Made by a program: the position numbers and the translations under genes. Of a stretch of 64,000 nucleotides of DNA, positions 26,196 through 34,921 are shown piece after piece (position 1 is the first letter of the stretch; each line of letters opens with the position of its first letter). The notes under the pieces were generated by a model. It did no database searches and had not been told where the DNA came from. It worked only from the letters and a program-made list of their open reading frames with translations. The DNA is from Rhodothermales bacterium (lineage in GTDB: Bacteria; Bacteroidota; Rhodothermia; Rhodothermales; JAHQVL01): the NCBI GenBank assembly GCA_041391505.1, contig JAWKNW010000002.1, forward strand, positions 310,001 to 374,000, in the 5' to 3' direction.

Positions 26196-26253
26196 GGTTC
26201 AAGGGGTGATCCGCCTTGAACCTTAAACCGCCAACCTCGAACCGTTTAAACCC
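26171..26253. terminator. Inverted heptamer-repeat array overlapping two convergent gene ends
   Basis: The left arm (26171-26204, GGTTCAA/GGTTTGA/GGTTTAG heptamers) and right arm (26214-26253) form an imperfect inverted repeat around GGTGATCCG. About 15 of the 16 base pairs nearest the loop match. It is homologous to 17136-17215. It covers the last codons and stop of the P1B-4 ATPase gene and the stop of the convergent NHL gene, so it probably terminates both. Confidence 0.7.
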
Positions 26254-27289
26254 TTTCCAGCTTGATCGGATAGGTTTTTTCGGCATTCCACTGGCAGACG
26301 TAGATGTTCTCGTCGTCGTCGATGCACACGTCGTGGCAATGGAAGAAGATGGGCAGATCCTGAACCATGAGCTGGAGCTCGCCTTCGCGGTAGACGGGCG
26401 GGGTACCGCCCGGGTTGGAGACCACGCGGTCGTTTTTATCCAGAATCGTGACGAAGCCCGAGCGATCGGTCTGGTTGAGGTATTTGAGGCGCGACCAGCA
26501 GACGCCGGAATACAGGTGATCGCCGGCGATGACGGCGCGGCAGACGAAGGCGCCCGGGAGGAAGAGGGTCGACTGATACTGCCCGTCGAGCGAGAACCGC
26601 TTGAAGGCGTTGTGCGCCCGTGACGTACAGATCAGCGAGGGGTTTGCCGGATCGCGGGTATCGACGCAGACGCCGTGCGCCGTCGAGAACTGATCCGCGC
26701 CGTCGCCCTTCCCGCCAAATTTCCGGATGAATTCGCCGTCTTTCGTGTACTGCAGGATGTACTGCGAACCGTATCCATCCGCCACATAGATGTCGCCGTT
26801 CGGCCCGATGGCCGTTTCGGTCGGGCGGAACGGATCCTCTTCGCCGTACTGGCCGATCGCCTTCGGGTGCTCGATCTTGAGCAGGACGCGGCCATCGAGG
26901 GTCGTCTTGGCGACGAGGCCCAGCCCGGGGTCCGTCAGAAAGAGAAACTCCTCACCGCCGGCGTCCCACAGCGTCAGGCCGTGGCCGCCCGGGTATTCCG
27001 AGCCCCACGAATCGAGGAGCTTCCCCGACTTGTCGTAGATGAGGATGTTGTTCTTCGTCTCGTCCGTGATCATGATGAGACGCTTCTTCGAGTCCATCAC
27101 CATCTCGTGGCAATTCTTCACCGGCGTGCTGCCCGGATCGAGATCCCCCCAGGTCTTCTGCACGCGGTACTTGAAATCGCCGTGCCCGATGATCTCGCCG
27201 TCGAGCGGATTTTTGACGATGATGTTCGGGGCGACGAAGGCGGTGCCGGCCAGCGCGGCCGCCTGCTGAACGAACGAACGACGATTCAT
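26246..27289 (-). CDS. NHL-repeat (6-bladed beta-propeller) exported protein
   Basis: A 347-residue protein with a twin-arginine-like leader (MNRRSFVQQAAALAGTAFVA). NHL-type propeller blades follow, with repeated blocks such as MVMDSKKRLIMITDE, AIGPNGDIYVADGYGSQYI, GEFIRKFGGKGDGADQFS and CIDDDENIYVCQW. Such proteins are often peptidyl-alpha-hydroxyglycine lyase-like or simply binding scaffolds. No enzymatic residues were assigned. The ATG at 27289 is preferred over upstream ATGs because AGGAG lies about nine bases before it and it gives a clean signal sequence. Transcribed divergently from the alpha/beta hydrolase gene. Confidence 0.85.
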   Translation of the reverse strand: MNRRSFVQQAAALAGTAFVAPNIIVKNPLDGEIIGHGDFKYRVQKTWGDLDPGSTPVKNCHEMVMDSKKRLIMITDETKNNILIYDKSGKLLDSWGSEYPGGHGLTLWDAGGEEFLFLTDPGLGLVAKTTLDGRVLLKIEHPKAIGQYGEEDPFRPTETAIGPNGDIYVADGYGSQYILQYTKDGEFIRKFGGKGDGADQFSTAHGVCVDTRDPANPSLICTSRAHNAFKRFSLDGQYQSTLFLPGAFVCRAVIAGDHLYSGVCWSRLKYLNQTDRSGFVTILDKNDRVVSNPGGTPPVYREGELQLMVQDLPIFFHCHDVCIDDDENIYVCQWNAEKTYPIKLERV

Positions 27290-27401
27290 GATGGGTGTCT
27301 CCTGGGGTGTGGACATTCGGGATTGATGCGCCGGCCTGCCAATCCTCAACCGCCGGGCGCAGGTTTAAAATATCACACGTGCAACCTCCACGCAAAAGCC
27401 C

Positions 27402-27415
27402 CGTCTATTTAGACG
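27402..27415. promoter_or_regulatory. Small palindrome upstream of the hydrolase gene, possible operator
   Basis: The sequence CGTCTATTTAGACG is a 6-bp inverted repeat around TT, about 30 bases upstream of the hydrolase ATG, within an AT-rich divergent promoter region. It has the size of a repressor half-site pair, but it could also be the start of a short hairpin in the leader. Confidence 0.3.
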
Positions 27416-27444
27416 ATTCTCTAAATATCTAATCTACTACGACC

Positions 27445-28866
27445 ATGCGTATAGCGATCATCCTTCTGGCCCTGTTCGTTCTCATCGCGCTGCCGGCCAA
27501 CGCGCAGGAAAACACCCGTGTCGCCGGCGACTGGCAGGGCGCGTTGCAGGTGGGCGGCGCGTCGCTGAAGATCGTCTTCCACATCGAACGCGGCGACGAC
27601 GGCCAGCTGACGGCCAAACTGGACAGTCCGGACCAGGGGGCCTTCGGCATCCCGGTAGGCACGACGACCTTTCTGGACGATGCACTGACGCTCCGGTTGC
27701 CGGCACTCATGGCATCCTACGAAGGCACGCTGAGCATCGACGGGCTTCGCCTGATCGGCACGTGGTCGCAGGGAGGTCAGTCGTTCCCGCTCGCGATGGA
27801 GAAGGCGGATGCCATCCAGGGCCCCAACCGCCCGCAGGAACCGCATCCGCCCTACGCCTATCGCGTAGAGGAGGTGACGATTGAAACCCCCACCGCCGGC
27901 GTGACGCTGGCGGGTACCCTCACCCTCCCGGAGGGGTCGGGGCCGCATCCGGGCGTCGTCCTGATCAGCGGGTCGGGGCCGCAGGACCGCAACGAAGAAC
28001 TCTTCGGCCACAAACCATTTCTGGTGCTCGCCGATCACCTCACCCGCAACGGCATCGCCGTCCTCCGGTACGACGACCGCGGGGTGGGCGGCTCCACGGG
28101 CGACATCGCGCAGGCCACCAGCCTGGATTTCGCCACGGATGCCCGGGCGGCGTTCGACTTCCTGGCGCGTCACGCCGGCATCGATGCCCGCAACGTCGGG
28201 TTGATCGGGCATAGCGAGGGCGGCCTCATCGCCCCGATCGTCGCGGGTGACGACGCGCGGGTCGCCTTTATCGTGATGCTGGCCGGCCCCGGAATCCCCG
28301 GAGACTCGCTGCTGGCGCTGCAGACGAAAGCCCTACTCCAGGCGGCCGGCGTGGGCGGGCCCCTCGTTGAAAAAAGCCTGGCGTTCAATCGCGGCCTCTA
28401 TCGCATCATCCGGACGACCGACGATCCCGCGCAGCTGAAAGAACGCGCATCCGCCTACTACGAGGAACAGTATGCGGCCCTGTCTCCGCTGGATCGGCAG
28501 ATGATGGGCCTATCTCCGGAGCGGAAGGAGGGCCTCCTCCAGCAGCTCACCAGCCCGTGGATGCGCACGTTCATCACCTACGACCCGGCGCCGGCGCTCG
28601 CCCGCCTGACGATCCCCATCCTGTCGCTCATTGGCGAGCGCGACATGCAGGTGCCCGCCGAGCCCAACACCCGGGCGATCGAGGCGGCCTTCCGGCAGGC
28701 CGGCAATACACGGGGCAAAACGATGATCCTGCCGTCGCTCAACCACCTGTTCCAGACCGCGACGACGGGGTCGATCACCGAATACGGCCAGATCGAAGAA
28801 ACCTTCTCGCCGGCGGCGCTGGACGCCGTCACGTCGTGGATCAGGGAAACCACGGAACGGAACTAA
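27445..28866 (+). CDS. Exported alpha/beta hydrolase (serine hydrolase)
   Basis: A 473-residue protein with a signal peptide ending near ALPANA-Q. Residues ~25-125 form a beta-rich DUF3887/lipocalin-like N-terminal region. The alpha/beta-hydrolase domain starts about residue 140: VVLISGSGPQDRNEE, YDDRGVGGSTGD and the nucleophile elbow GHSEGG with Ser257. Likely acid and base residues are the Asp in GERDMQVP (~397) and the His in LNHLFQ (~433). This layout is common among Bacteroidota exported hydrolases that resemble acyl-peptide or dienelactone hydrolases. The true substrate is unknown. Confidence 0.88.
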   Translation: MRIAIILLALFVLIALPANAQENTRVAGDWQGALQVGGASLKIVFHIERGDDGQLTAKLDSPDQGAFGIPVGTTTFLDDALTLRLPALMASYEGTLSIDGLRLIGTWSQGGQSFPLAMEKADAIQGPNRPQEPHPPYAYRVEEVTIETPTAGVTLAGTLTLPEGSGPHPGVVLISGSGPQDRNEELFGHKPFLVLADHLTRNGIAVLRYDDRGVGGSTGDIAQATSLDFATDARAAFDFLARHAGIDARNVGLIGHSEGGLIAPIVAGDDARVAFIVMLAGPGIPGDSLLALQTKALLQAAGVGGPLVEKSLAFNRGLYRIIRTTDDPAQLKERASAYYEEQYAALSPLDRQMMGLSPERKEGLLQQLTSPWMRTFITYDPAPALARLTIPILSLIGERDMQVPAEPNTRAIEAAFRQAGNTRGKTMILPSLNHLFQTATTGSITEYGQIEETFSPAALDAVTSWIRETTERN

Positions 28867-28869
28867 AAA

Positions 28870-28910
28870 CGGCCACGCCCCGACCGGGTTAACCGGTCGG
28901 GGCGTGGCCG
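28870..28910 (-). terminator. Strong hairpin terminator between convergent genes
   Basis: A perfect 18-bp stem (28870-28887 and 28893-28910) with a 5-base loop. Reading the minus strand it is followed by TTTTTAG, a good rho-independent terminator for the di-haem peroxidase gene. On the plus strand there is no T run, though the stem may still block the hydrolase transcript. Confidence 0.88.
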
Positions 28911-28951
28911 CACTTCATTCGCCGGCACATCGCGCCAGCGTCAAAAGCTGT

Positions 28952-30376
28952 TTAGTTGCAGTTCAGGTCCGCGCGCGTCTGGCTGTCGTTGGCCGGCAGG
29001 CAGTTGCCCGAGGGCACGCTGTTCGGCACGTAGCGGAAGAGGTCCGGATCGTAGAGCGCGCCTTCGATGAAGGCCGTCAGGTCCGTCATCTCGTCGGCCG
29101 TCAGGTTGAGCGGCACGAACTCGGCGGCCAGCTGGCTCTCCGGCACCTCGCTGTTCGAGGGGATGGCCGCGTTTTTATACTCGACCACTTCACGGACCGA
29201 CTTGAAGGTGCCGCCGTGCCCGTAGAACGGCGAGTCCATCAGGTTGTAGATCTGCGGGGTCTTGAACTTGTAGTTGTCCGCCGCATTGCCGGTGAAGCTG
29301 CCGCGGCCGAAGCGGGACGCATCGACGGACGGGTCGCCGTAGACGCCGGGGCCGTTGAGGTTTTCCATACCGAGGGCGTAGAACGTCATCGAGTTCAGGG
29401 CCGGGCCGGTGTGGCAGGCGGCGCAGTTCGCCTTGTCGAAGAAGAGGATGGCGCCGCGTTTTTCCTGTTCGGTCATCGCGTCTTTGGTGCCGCGCAGCCA
29501 CTTCTGGAACGGCGACTGGTTGGCCATCAACGTGCGTTCGAACGCGGCGATCGCCAGACCCGCATGCTCACGGTCGATCGGCTGGCCCGGGAAGGCCTCG
29601 GCGAACAGCTGTGTGTAGCGGGCGTGCGTGGTTGCGATCGACTGGTCGACATCGCCCATGCGGTGCACTTTCAGACCGGCGATGGCCTGGATCTCGAGGC
29701 CTTCGTAGCCGAAGCTGTTGTCCGCCTTGGGCGTGCCCGGCGTCCAGAAGGCCTGCGTGCCGGCGTTGATGCCGAGCGCGCCGAACTGGCCGTTCCAGAG
29801 CTGCGCTTCCTGGTAGGCCCCGTTCATCGCGGACGGCGTACGGATCGGCTGGATGTCCAGCTCGGTGACGTCGTAGTTCGGGTTCTGGGTGCGCGCTTCG
29901 CCTTTCTGGCCAAAGCCCCAGCCGCCTTCGCCGATGCCCTGGATGCGACCCGCCTGGAAGCCGGCGGCCGCATGGTGGCACGAGGCGCAGGACTCGGTGC
30001 CCATGCCTTCGGCCTTGACGGCGTTGATGTTCAGCGCCGTTTCGTGGTAGAGCAACTGGCCGAGTTCGACCTTTTTCGCCGTGATCGGGTTGCGCGGATC
30101 CTGCGGAATCGCGTTAAAATCGGTGCTTTCCGGCAAGCGGAAATAATCCATGCCCTGGCCGTTCGAGGCATCGACCAGCGCGGCTTCGAGCTGTTCATCG
30201 AGCTTCGGATCGTCGTCCTTGCCCTTGAAGATGTCGCAACCGACGAAGAATACGCCCATCAACGTATAAATGGCGGCCTGGCGCAGGTAGCGACCATAAA
30301 ATCGTGTTCCCGCCGGAGCGGCACTGGCATCGCCAGCCCCACCCTCACGACGGAGGTGTTTCGCTGTACTGATCAT
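28952..30376 (-). CDS. Di-haem cytochrome c peroxidase (MauG/CcpA family)
   Basis: A 474-residue exported protein with two haem c sites: C130-ASC-H134 and C318-AAC-H322. The blocks between them (ALNINAVKAEGMGT, PIRTPSAMNGAYQEAQLWNGQFGALG, LAIAAFERTL) are typical of bacterial di-haem peroxidases. The hydrophobic stretch IYTLMGVFFVGC47 looks like a lipobox preceded by an unusually long N-terminus, so it is either a lipoprotein or membrane-anchored. Family members reduce hydrogen peroxide or oxidise protein-bound tryptophan (MauG). Its terminator is at 28870-28910. No partner cytochrome is adjacent. Confidence 0.92.
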   Translation of the reverse strand: MISTAKHLRREGGAGDASAAPAGTRFYGRYLRQAAIYTLMGVFFVGCDIFKGKDDDPKLDEQLEAALVDASNGQGMDYFRLPESTDFNAIPQDPRNPITAKKVELGQLLYHETALNINAVKAEGMGTESCASCHHAAAGFQAGRIQGIGEGGWGFGQKGEARTQNPNYDVTELDIQPIRTPSAMNGAYQEAQLWNGQFGALGINAGTQAFWTPGTPKADNSFGYEGLEIQAIAGLKVHRMGDVDQSIATTHARYTQLFAEAFPGQPIDREHAGLAIAAFERTLMANQSPFQKWLRGTKDAMTEQEKRGAILFFDKANCAACHTGPALNSMTFYALGMENLNGPGVYGDPSVDASRFGRGSFTGNAADNYKFKTPQIYNLMDSPFYGHGGTFKSVREVVEYKNAAIPSNSEVPESQLAAEFVPLNLTADEMTDLTAFIEGALYDPDLFRYVPNSVPSGNCLPANDSQTRADLNCN

Positions 30377-30836
30377 TGCTTGGAACGGTTAAGTGAGATT
30401 CAAAAAGGTGGTGACCCTGTACGGAGTCGAGAGGGGCTGAGGGTGTGACAGGGGCGAATGGGAGTCCCACGCTTGCAAACACAAAGTACTCCGCGAGACC
30501 CGACTCGACGCGTAGCCTTTTGGCGCATACCCCGAGGGATATTTGCCTCATTTGAGCTGCGTATCGCGGTTGTAATGACAAGCCCTACACCTTTGCAGGG
30601 GCTTCCGGCCGGGGGGGTGTTTGACGGAAGCGTTCGCCGGGATGGCCCGCATCGGGCGGCAGGGCGCGGCGCGAGCGCACGGGATGCCCATCCTTTGTAC
30701 CGATGCGACACCCACGCGAAGAACCCGCCATGCCGACATCCAAAAAATGCAGATCTGACGACGATCCGCGCAGTTTCAATGGATTCATTGTAAGTTCAGG
30801 CGATCGTATTCCTTCGCTCATTCTCGTGGGGTCGCC
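30377..30836. other. Intergenic region between peroxidase and sulfatase genes
   Basis: No gene is supported across 460 bp of divergent spacer. The part near 30680-30715 (GGGATGCCC, CTTTGTACCGATGCGACACC) resembles 57172-57205 in the polysaccharide cluster, suggesting a dispersed repeat. The rest shows no clear structure. Confidence 0.4.
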
Positions 30837-32396
30837 ATGCATGTATCGGCATCCAGCCGGCATTTTGTAGTTCTTTTTACCGCCGGCTTGCTCTTCCTGA
30901 CGAACGGCTGCACGCGCCAGGCCGCGCCGCCGCCCAATATCGTATTCATCTTCACCGACGACCACAGCGCTAAAGCCATCAGCGCCTACGGCTCCGTCAT
31001 CAACCAGACCCCCAACATCGACCGGCTGGCGCAGGAAGGCATGCTGTTCCGGCATTGCTTCGTCACCAACTCCATCTGCGCGCCCAGCCGCGCGACCATT
31101 CTGACGGGCACCTACAACCACATCAACGGCCAGATCACCAACGAGGAACGATTCGACGGCACGCAAACCACCTTCCCCAAGCTGCTCCAGCAAGCCGGCT
31201 ACGAAACGGCGCTCGTGGGCAAGTGGCACCTCAAGAGCACACCCACCGGGTTCAATTTCTGGCGCGCGCTCATCGGGCAGGGCCCCTACTACAACCCGCC
31301 GATCGGTTCACCCGAGGATACCAGCCGTGTGGAGGGCTACACCACCGACATCATCACCGACCTGGCGCTCGACTGGCTGCAAACGGGGCGGGATCCCGAG
31401 AAACCGTTTCTCCTGATGTATCAGCACAAGGCGCCCCATCGCACCTGGGACCCGGGGCCGGACCACCTCAACCTGTACGACGACGTGACGATACCGGAGC
31501 CGCCGACGCTGTTCGACGACTACGCCGGCCGCACCAGCTCCGCCCGCAATCAACACATGACCATCGCCCACAACCTGCGCGCGCTCGACCTCAAGATCGT
31601 ATCGCCCCCCAACCTGACCCCCGAGCAGCAGGCGACCTGGGACGCCGCATACGACCCCAAAAACGAAGTCCTGCGCGCCAACCCGCTTTCGGGCGACGAC
31701 CTCACGCGCTGGAAATACCAGCGGTACGTGAAGGACTATCTCCGCGCCGTCGCGTCCGTCGACGACAACATCGGGCGGGTGCTGGATTACCTCGACGAGG
31801 CCGGCCTCTCCGACAACACCATCGTCGTCTACAGCTCCGACCAGGGCTGGTATCTGGGCGAACATGGCTGGTACGACAAACGCTGGATGTACGAGGAATC
31901 GCTGCGGACGCCGTTCATCGTGCGCTGGCCCGGTCACATCCAGCCCGGCAGCGTGAACGGCGACTTCGTCTCCAATCTCGACTTCGGCCCGACCTTTCTC
32001 GAGCTGGCCGGCGTCACCCCGCCGGCGTCGATGCAGGGCCGCAGCCTGAAACCCATTTTCGAGGGTAACACGCCGGCGGACTGGCGCAAGAGCCACTACT
32101 ATCAGTATTACGAATACCCGGCCTCGCACTGCGTGCAACGGCACTACGGCGTGCGCACCGAGCGCTACAAGCTGATCTATTTCTACCTGGTCGACGAGTG
32201 GGAATTGTTCGATCTCGAAACCGACCCGGACGAACTGACCAGCGTGTACGACGACCCGGCATATGCGGACGTCGTGGCGGAGATGAAAACCGAACTGGAG
32301 CGGCTGCGCCGGGAGTACGAGGTGCCGGAAGACACGCGCCCGAGCGGGCCGTGCGAATTCGACTCCGAGGACTGGCAGGGCTTCGAAACACCCTGA
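30837..32396 (+). CDS. Sulfatase, S1 family, lipoprotein
   Basis: A 519-residue lipoprotein (lipobox LTNGC25) of the type I sulfatase family. Metal-site Asp41-Asp42 (FIFTDDHS) is followed by the modification motif C81-APSR85, whose Cys must be converted to formylglycine. GKWHLKS, then VVYSSDQGWYLGEHGWYDKRW and a C-terminal ETDPDELTS segment are typical. The domain resembles N-acetylglucosamine-6-sulfatase/iduronate-sulfatase-type enzymes acting on sulfated polysaccharides, but I do not assign a substrate. The gene ends 3 bp before the kinase gene, so the two are probably in one operon. Surface-anchored degradation of algal or animal sulfated glycans is plausible for a marine bacterium. Confidence 0.92.
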   Translation: MHVSASSRHFVVLFTAGLLFLTNGCTRQAAPPPNIVFIFTDDHSAKAISAYGSVINQTPNIDRLAQEGMLFRHCFVTNSICAPSRATILTGTYNHINGQITNEERFDGTQTTFPKLLQQAGYETALVGKWHLKSTPTGFNFWRALIGQGPYYNPPIGSPEDTSRVEGYTTDIITDLALDWLQTGRDPEKPFLLMYQHKAPHRTWDPGPDHLNLYDDVTIPEPPTLFDDYAGRTSSARNQHMTIAHNLRALDLKIVSPPNLTPEQQATWDAAYDPKNEVLRANPLSGDDLTRWKYQRYVKDYLRAVASVDDNIGRVLDYLDEAGLSDNTIVVYSSDQGWYLGEHGWYDKRWMYEESLRTPFIVRWPGHIQPGSVNGDFVSNLDFGPTFLELAGVTPPASMQGRSLKPIFEGNTPADWRKSHYYQYYEYPASHCVQRHYGVRTERYKLIYFYLVDEWELFDLETDPDELTSVYDDPAYADVVAEMKTELERLRREYEVPEDTRPSGPCEFDSEDWQGFETP

Positions 32397-32399
32397 CGC

Positions 32400-33434
32400 A
32401 TGCGCCCTTCGCTGACGCCAGACCGGATCGACGGGCTCATCCGCTCGGTTTACGGACTCGAGGCCACGCCGCGCGCCCTGCCCAGTTATAGCGATCTCAA
32501 TATCGCGCTGGAGGTCGAGGGGGATAGGGCGTGGGTCCTGAAGATCGTCAACAGCGACGAACCTGAGGCGATGCTGGACTTCCAGCAACGCGCGTTGCTG
32601 CATCTGGCCTCCACGGATCCCGGGTTGCGGATCCCCAGGCTCCGCCCGACGACGGAGGGGCATCCGCGGACCGTGGTCGACGGCGCGCAGGGCGCGCGCC
32701 ATGGCGTCTGGATGGTTTCGTATCTGGAGGGTCGGTTTCTGGCGGATCTGCCCGTGCATCCGCCGGCGTTGCTCCGGGATGTCGGCCGTTTTTTCGGCCG
32801 GCTCGATCGGGCGCTGGCCGGTTTCGAGCACGAGGCAATGCATCGGGTGTTGCGGTGGGACCTGCGCCAGGCCGGCCTCGCGGTGGCGTGTCTGCCGGCC
32901 ATCGCGGATGCCGCGCGCCGGCGCCTCGCGGAAGATATCCTCGACCGGTTTGCGCGCGAGACGTCCGCGGCGCTGGATCGGCTGCGGATGCAGGTCATCC
33001 ACAACGACGGCAACGACCACAACGTGCTGGTGGGGGCCTCCGGCGACGACGCGGCCGTAAGCGGCGTTATCGATTTTGGGGACATGATCTGCACGGCGCT
33101 CGTGTGCGAGCCGGCCATTGCGGCCGCGTATGCGCTGCTGGGAAAGTCGGATCCGGTGGATGCCGCGCTCCGTCTATTCGAAGGCTACCATCAGGTTTTT
33201 CCGCTGACGGCGGAGGAGTTGGCGCTCGGGTTCGACCTGATCCGGCTGCGGCTGGCGATGAGCGTGTGCTATTCGGCGCGCGAACGCGAACGCGCCCCGG
33301 AGAATGCGTATCTGGCCGTGAGCGAGGCGCCGGCATGGGAGGTCCTGGAGCGCTTCGCGGCGTTGGATCGGGCTGCGGTGATGGGGCGATTTTTAGCTAT
33401 CGCTGCGATGGCCCCCAAACCCGAAGGGTTTTGA
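32400..33434 (+). CDS. APH-family small-molecule kinase (hydroxylysine/ethanolamine kinase-like)
   Basis: A 344-residue aminoglycoside-phosphotransferase-fold kinase. The catalytic loop is H201-N-D203-GNDHN208, and the metal site is D225-FGD. The N-terminal lobe has SDLNIALEVEGDRAWVLKI. Its immediate neighbour encodes a phospho-lyase of the ethanolamine-phosphate/5-phosphohydroxylysine type. In animals hydroxylysine kinase and that lyase act in sequence, and in many bacteria homologues are fused into one polypeptide. The likely reaction is therefore phosphorylation of hydroxylysine or ethanolamine rather than drug resistance. The last codons and stop lie within a palindrome (33417-33449). Confidence 0.8.
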   Translation: MRPSLTPDRIDGLIRSVYGLEATPRALPSYSDLNIALEVEGDRAWVLKIVNSDEPEAMLDFQQRALLHLASTDPGLRIPRLRPTTEGHPRTVVDGAQGARHGVWMVSYLEGRFLADLPVHPPALLRDVGRFFGRLDRALAGFEHEAMHRVLRWDLRQAGLAVACLPAIADAARRRLAEDILDRFARETSAALDRLRMQVIHNDGNDHNVLVGASGDDAAVSGVIDFGDMICTALVCEPAIAAAYALLGKSDPVDAALRLFEGYHQVFPLTAEELALGFDLIRLRLAMSVCYSARERERAPENAYLAVSEAPAWEVLERFAALDRAAVMGRFLAIAAMAPKPEGF

Positions 33435-33449
33435 AAACCCTTCGGGTTT
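33417..33449. terminator. 16-bp perfect palindrome spanning a stop codon
   Basis: The arms AAACCCGAAGGGTTTT (33417-33432) and AAAACCCTTCGGGTTT (33434-33449) are perfect inverted copies around a single G. The TGA of the kinase gene lies at its centre. It could act as a weak terminator or as an mRNA processing or attenuation hairpin between the kinase and lyase genes. It also looks like a dispersed palindromic repeat. Confidence 0.7.
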
Positions 33450-33503
33450 AACGACGCTGGCCCATTTTTCGATGCACCCCACCTACACATTTCATCTTCA
33501 TCC

Positions 33504-34814
33504 ATGCCCACGCCACCCTCCCCCATAGACGCCTTGCTCGCCCGTCGCCGGCGTCACCTCGGGCCGTCGCTCAGCGTCTCCTACCGCGAACCCCTCAAGA
33601 TCGTGCGAGGGCGCGCGCAATACCTGTACGACGAGGCCGGCCGCGCCTACCTCGACGGCGTGAACAACGTCTGCCACGTCGGGCATGCCCACCCGCGCGT
33701 CGTAAGCGCGATCCAGGAGCAAGCGGCGCTCCTCAACACCAACACCCGCTACCTCCACGACCACATCGTCACCTACGCGGAGCGACTCACCGCGACCCTC
33801 CCCGAACCGCTTCGCGTCTGCTACTTCGTGTGCTCGGGCAGCGAGGCCAACGAACTGGCGCTTCGACTGGCGCAGACGTATACCAACCGCAAGGACGTCA
33901 TCTTGGTCGACCATGCCTACCATGGAAATACCGGCGCCCTGATCGATATCAGTCCATACAAGTTCAACAGCCCGGGTGGAAAAGGCGCCCCGCCCCACGT
34001 CCACGTCGCGCCGGCGCCGGATGCCTTTCGGGGCCGGCACCGCGCGCCCGAACCGGACCTCGGGTCGCGTTATGCCCGCTACGTGGCCGACCTCGCCGCC
34101 GCGCATCCTCCGGCCGCCTTCATCGCCGAATCCATCCTGAGCTGCGGCGGCCAGATCGTTCTGCCAGAAGGGTATCTCGCATCGGCCTACGCGGCGGTCC
34201 GCCGCGCCGGCGGCGTCTGCATCGCCGACGAGGTGCAGGTCGGCTTCGGCCGCGTCGGCTCACACTTCTGGGCGTTCGAGACGCAGGGGGTGGTGCCGGA
34301 CATCGTTACGATGGGCAAACCGATCGGCAATGGCCATCCGATGGCGGCCGTCGTCACCACGCCGGCCATCGCCGACGCCTTCGACAACGGCATGGAGTAT
34401 TTCAACACCTTCGGCGGCAACCCCGTCTCGTGCGCCGCCGGCCTGGCCGTGCTGGACGTGATCCGGGACGAAGACCTCCAGCAGCACGCCCTGGATACCG
34501 GCCGCTATTTTCTGGAGCGGCTGCGCGACCTCATGCGCCGGCACCCCGCTATCGGCGACGTGCGCGGGCTCGGTCTGTTCATCGGGATCGAGTTCGTGAC
34601 CGACCGCGATACGCGGAGCCCTGACGCCGAAACCGCATCGGCCGCCGTGGAGGCCCTCAAGGAACAGGGCATCCTGCTCAGCACCGACGGACCCGATCAC
34701 AACGTCATCAAGATCAAGCCGCCGATGCCGTTTGATCGGGAGAATGCGGGTCAGGTTACCCGGGCCCTGGATGCCTGGCTGGAGCGCCGGCGATCAGGTA
34801 GAGATGCTTTCTAG
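33504..34814 (+). CDS. Class III PLP phospho-lyase (ethanolamine-phosphate / 5-phosphohydroxylysine phospho-lyase-like)
   Basis: A 436-residue aminotransferase class III protein. Conserved blocks: LGPSLSVSYREPLKIVRG (19-36), YLDGVNNVCHVGHAHP (49-64), NTNTRYLHDHIV, DHAYHGNTGALIDISPYKF, PLP-binding ADEVQVGFGR (241-250) and the Schiff-base lysine K272 in TMGKPIGNGHP. As I recall them, these match animal AGXT2L1/AGXT2L2 (ETNPPL/PHYKPL), which eliminate phosphate and ammonia rather than transaminate. Paired with the upstream kinase, it suggests degradation of hydroxylysine (from collagen-like protein) or ethanolamine. Sequence reading alone does not separate these two substrates. Confidence 0.85.
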   Translation: MPTPPSPIDALLARRRRHLGPSLSVSYREPLKIVRGRAQYLYDEAGRAYLDGVNNVCHVGHAHPRVVSAIQEQAALLNTNTRYLHDHIVTYAERLTATLPEPLRVCYFVCSGSEANELALRLAQTYTNRKDVILVDHAYHGNTGALIDISPYKFNSPGGKGAPPHVHVAPAPDAFRGRHRAPEPDLGSRYARYVADLAAAHPPAAFIAESILSCGGQIVLPEGYLASAYAAVRRAGGVCIADEVQVGFGRVGSHFWAFETQGVVPDIVTMGKPIGNGHPMAAVVTTPAIADAFDNGMEYFNTFGGNPVSCAAGLAVLDVIRDEDLQQHALDTGRYFLERLRDLMRRHPAIGDVRGLGLFIGIEFVTDRDTRSPDAETASAAVEALKEQGILLSTDGPDHNVIKIKPPMPFDRENAGQVTRALDAWLERRRSGRDAF

Positions 34815-34921
34815 CCGTTCGATCGAAACCACTTTCGCCGGAAACAGCTACAAAAGTAGACACCACTTCAAGCGCACAGGGCAGATCATGTTCAGGATCA
34901 AAACGCCATGAACGAGTTGTC

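Noticed and set aside
31308..33020. Long minus-strand open frame across the sulfatase and kinase genes
   Set aside because: Runs antisense across two well-supported genes and shows no domain.
32400..33434. Aminoglycoside resistance gene
   Set aside because: The fold is APH-like, but the adjacent phospho-lyase points to hydroxylysine or ethanolamine kinase function.
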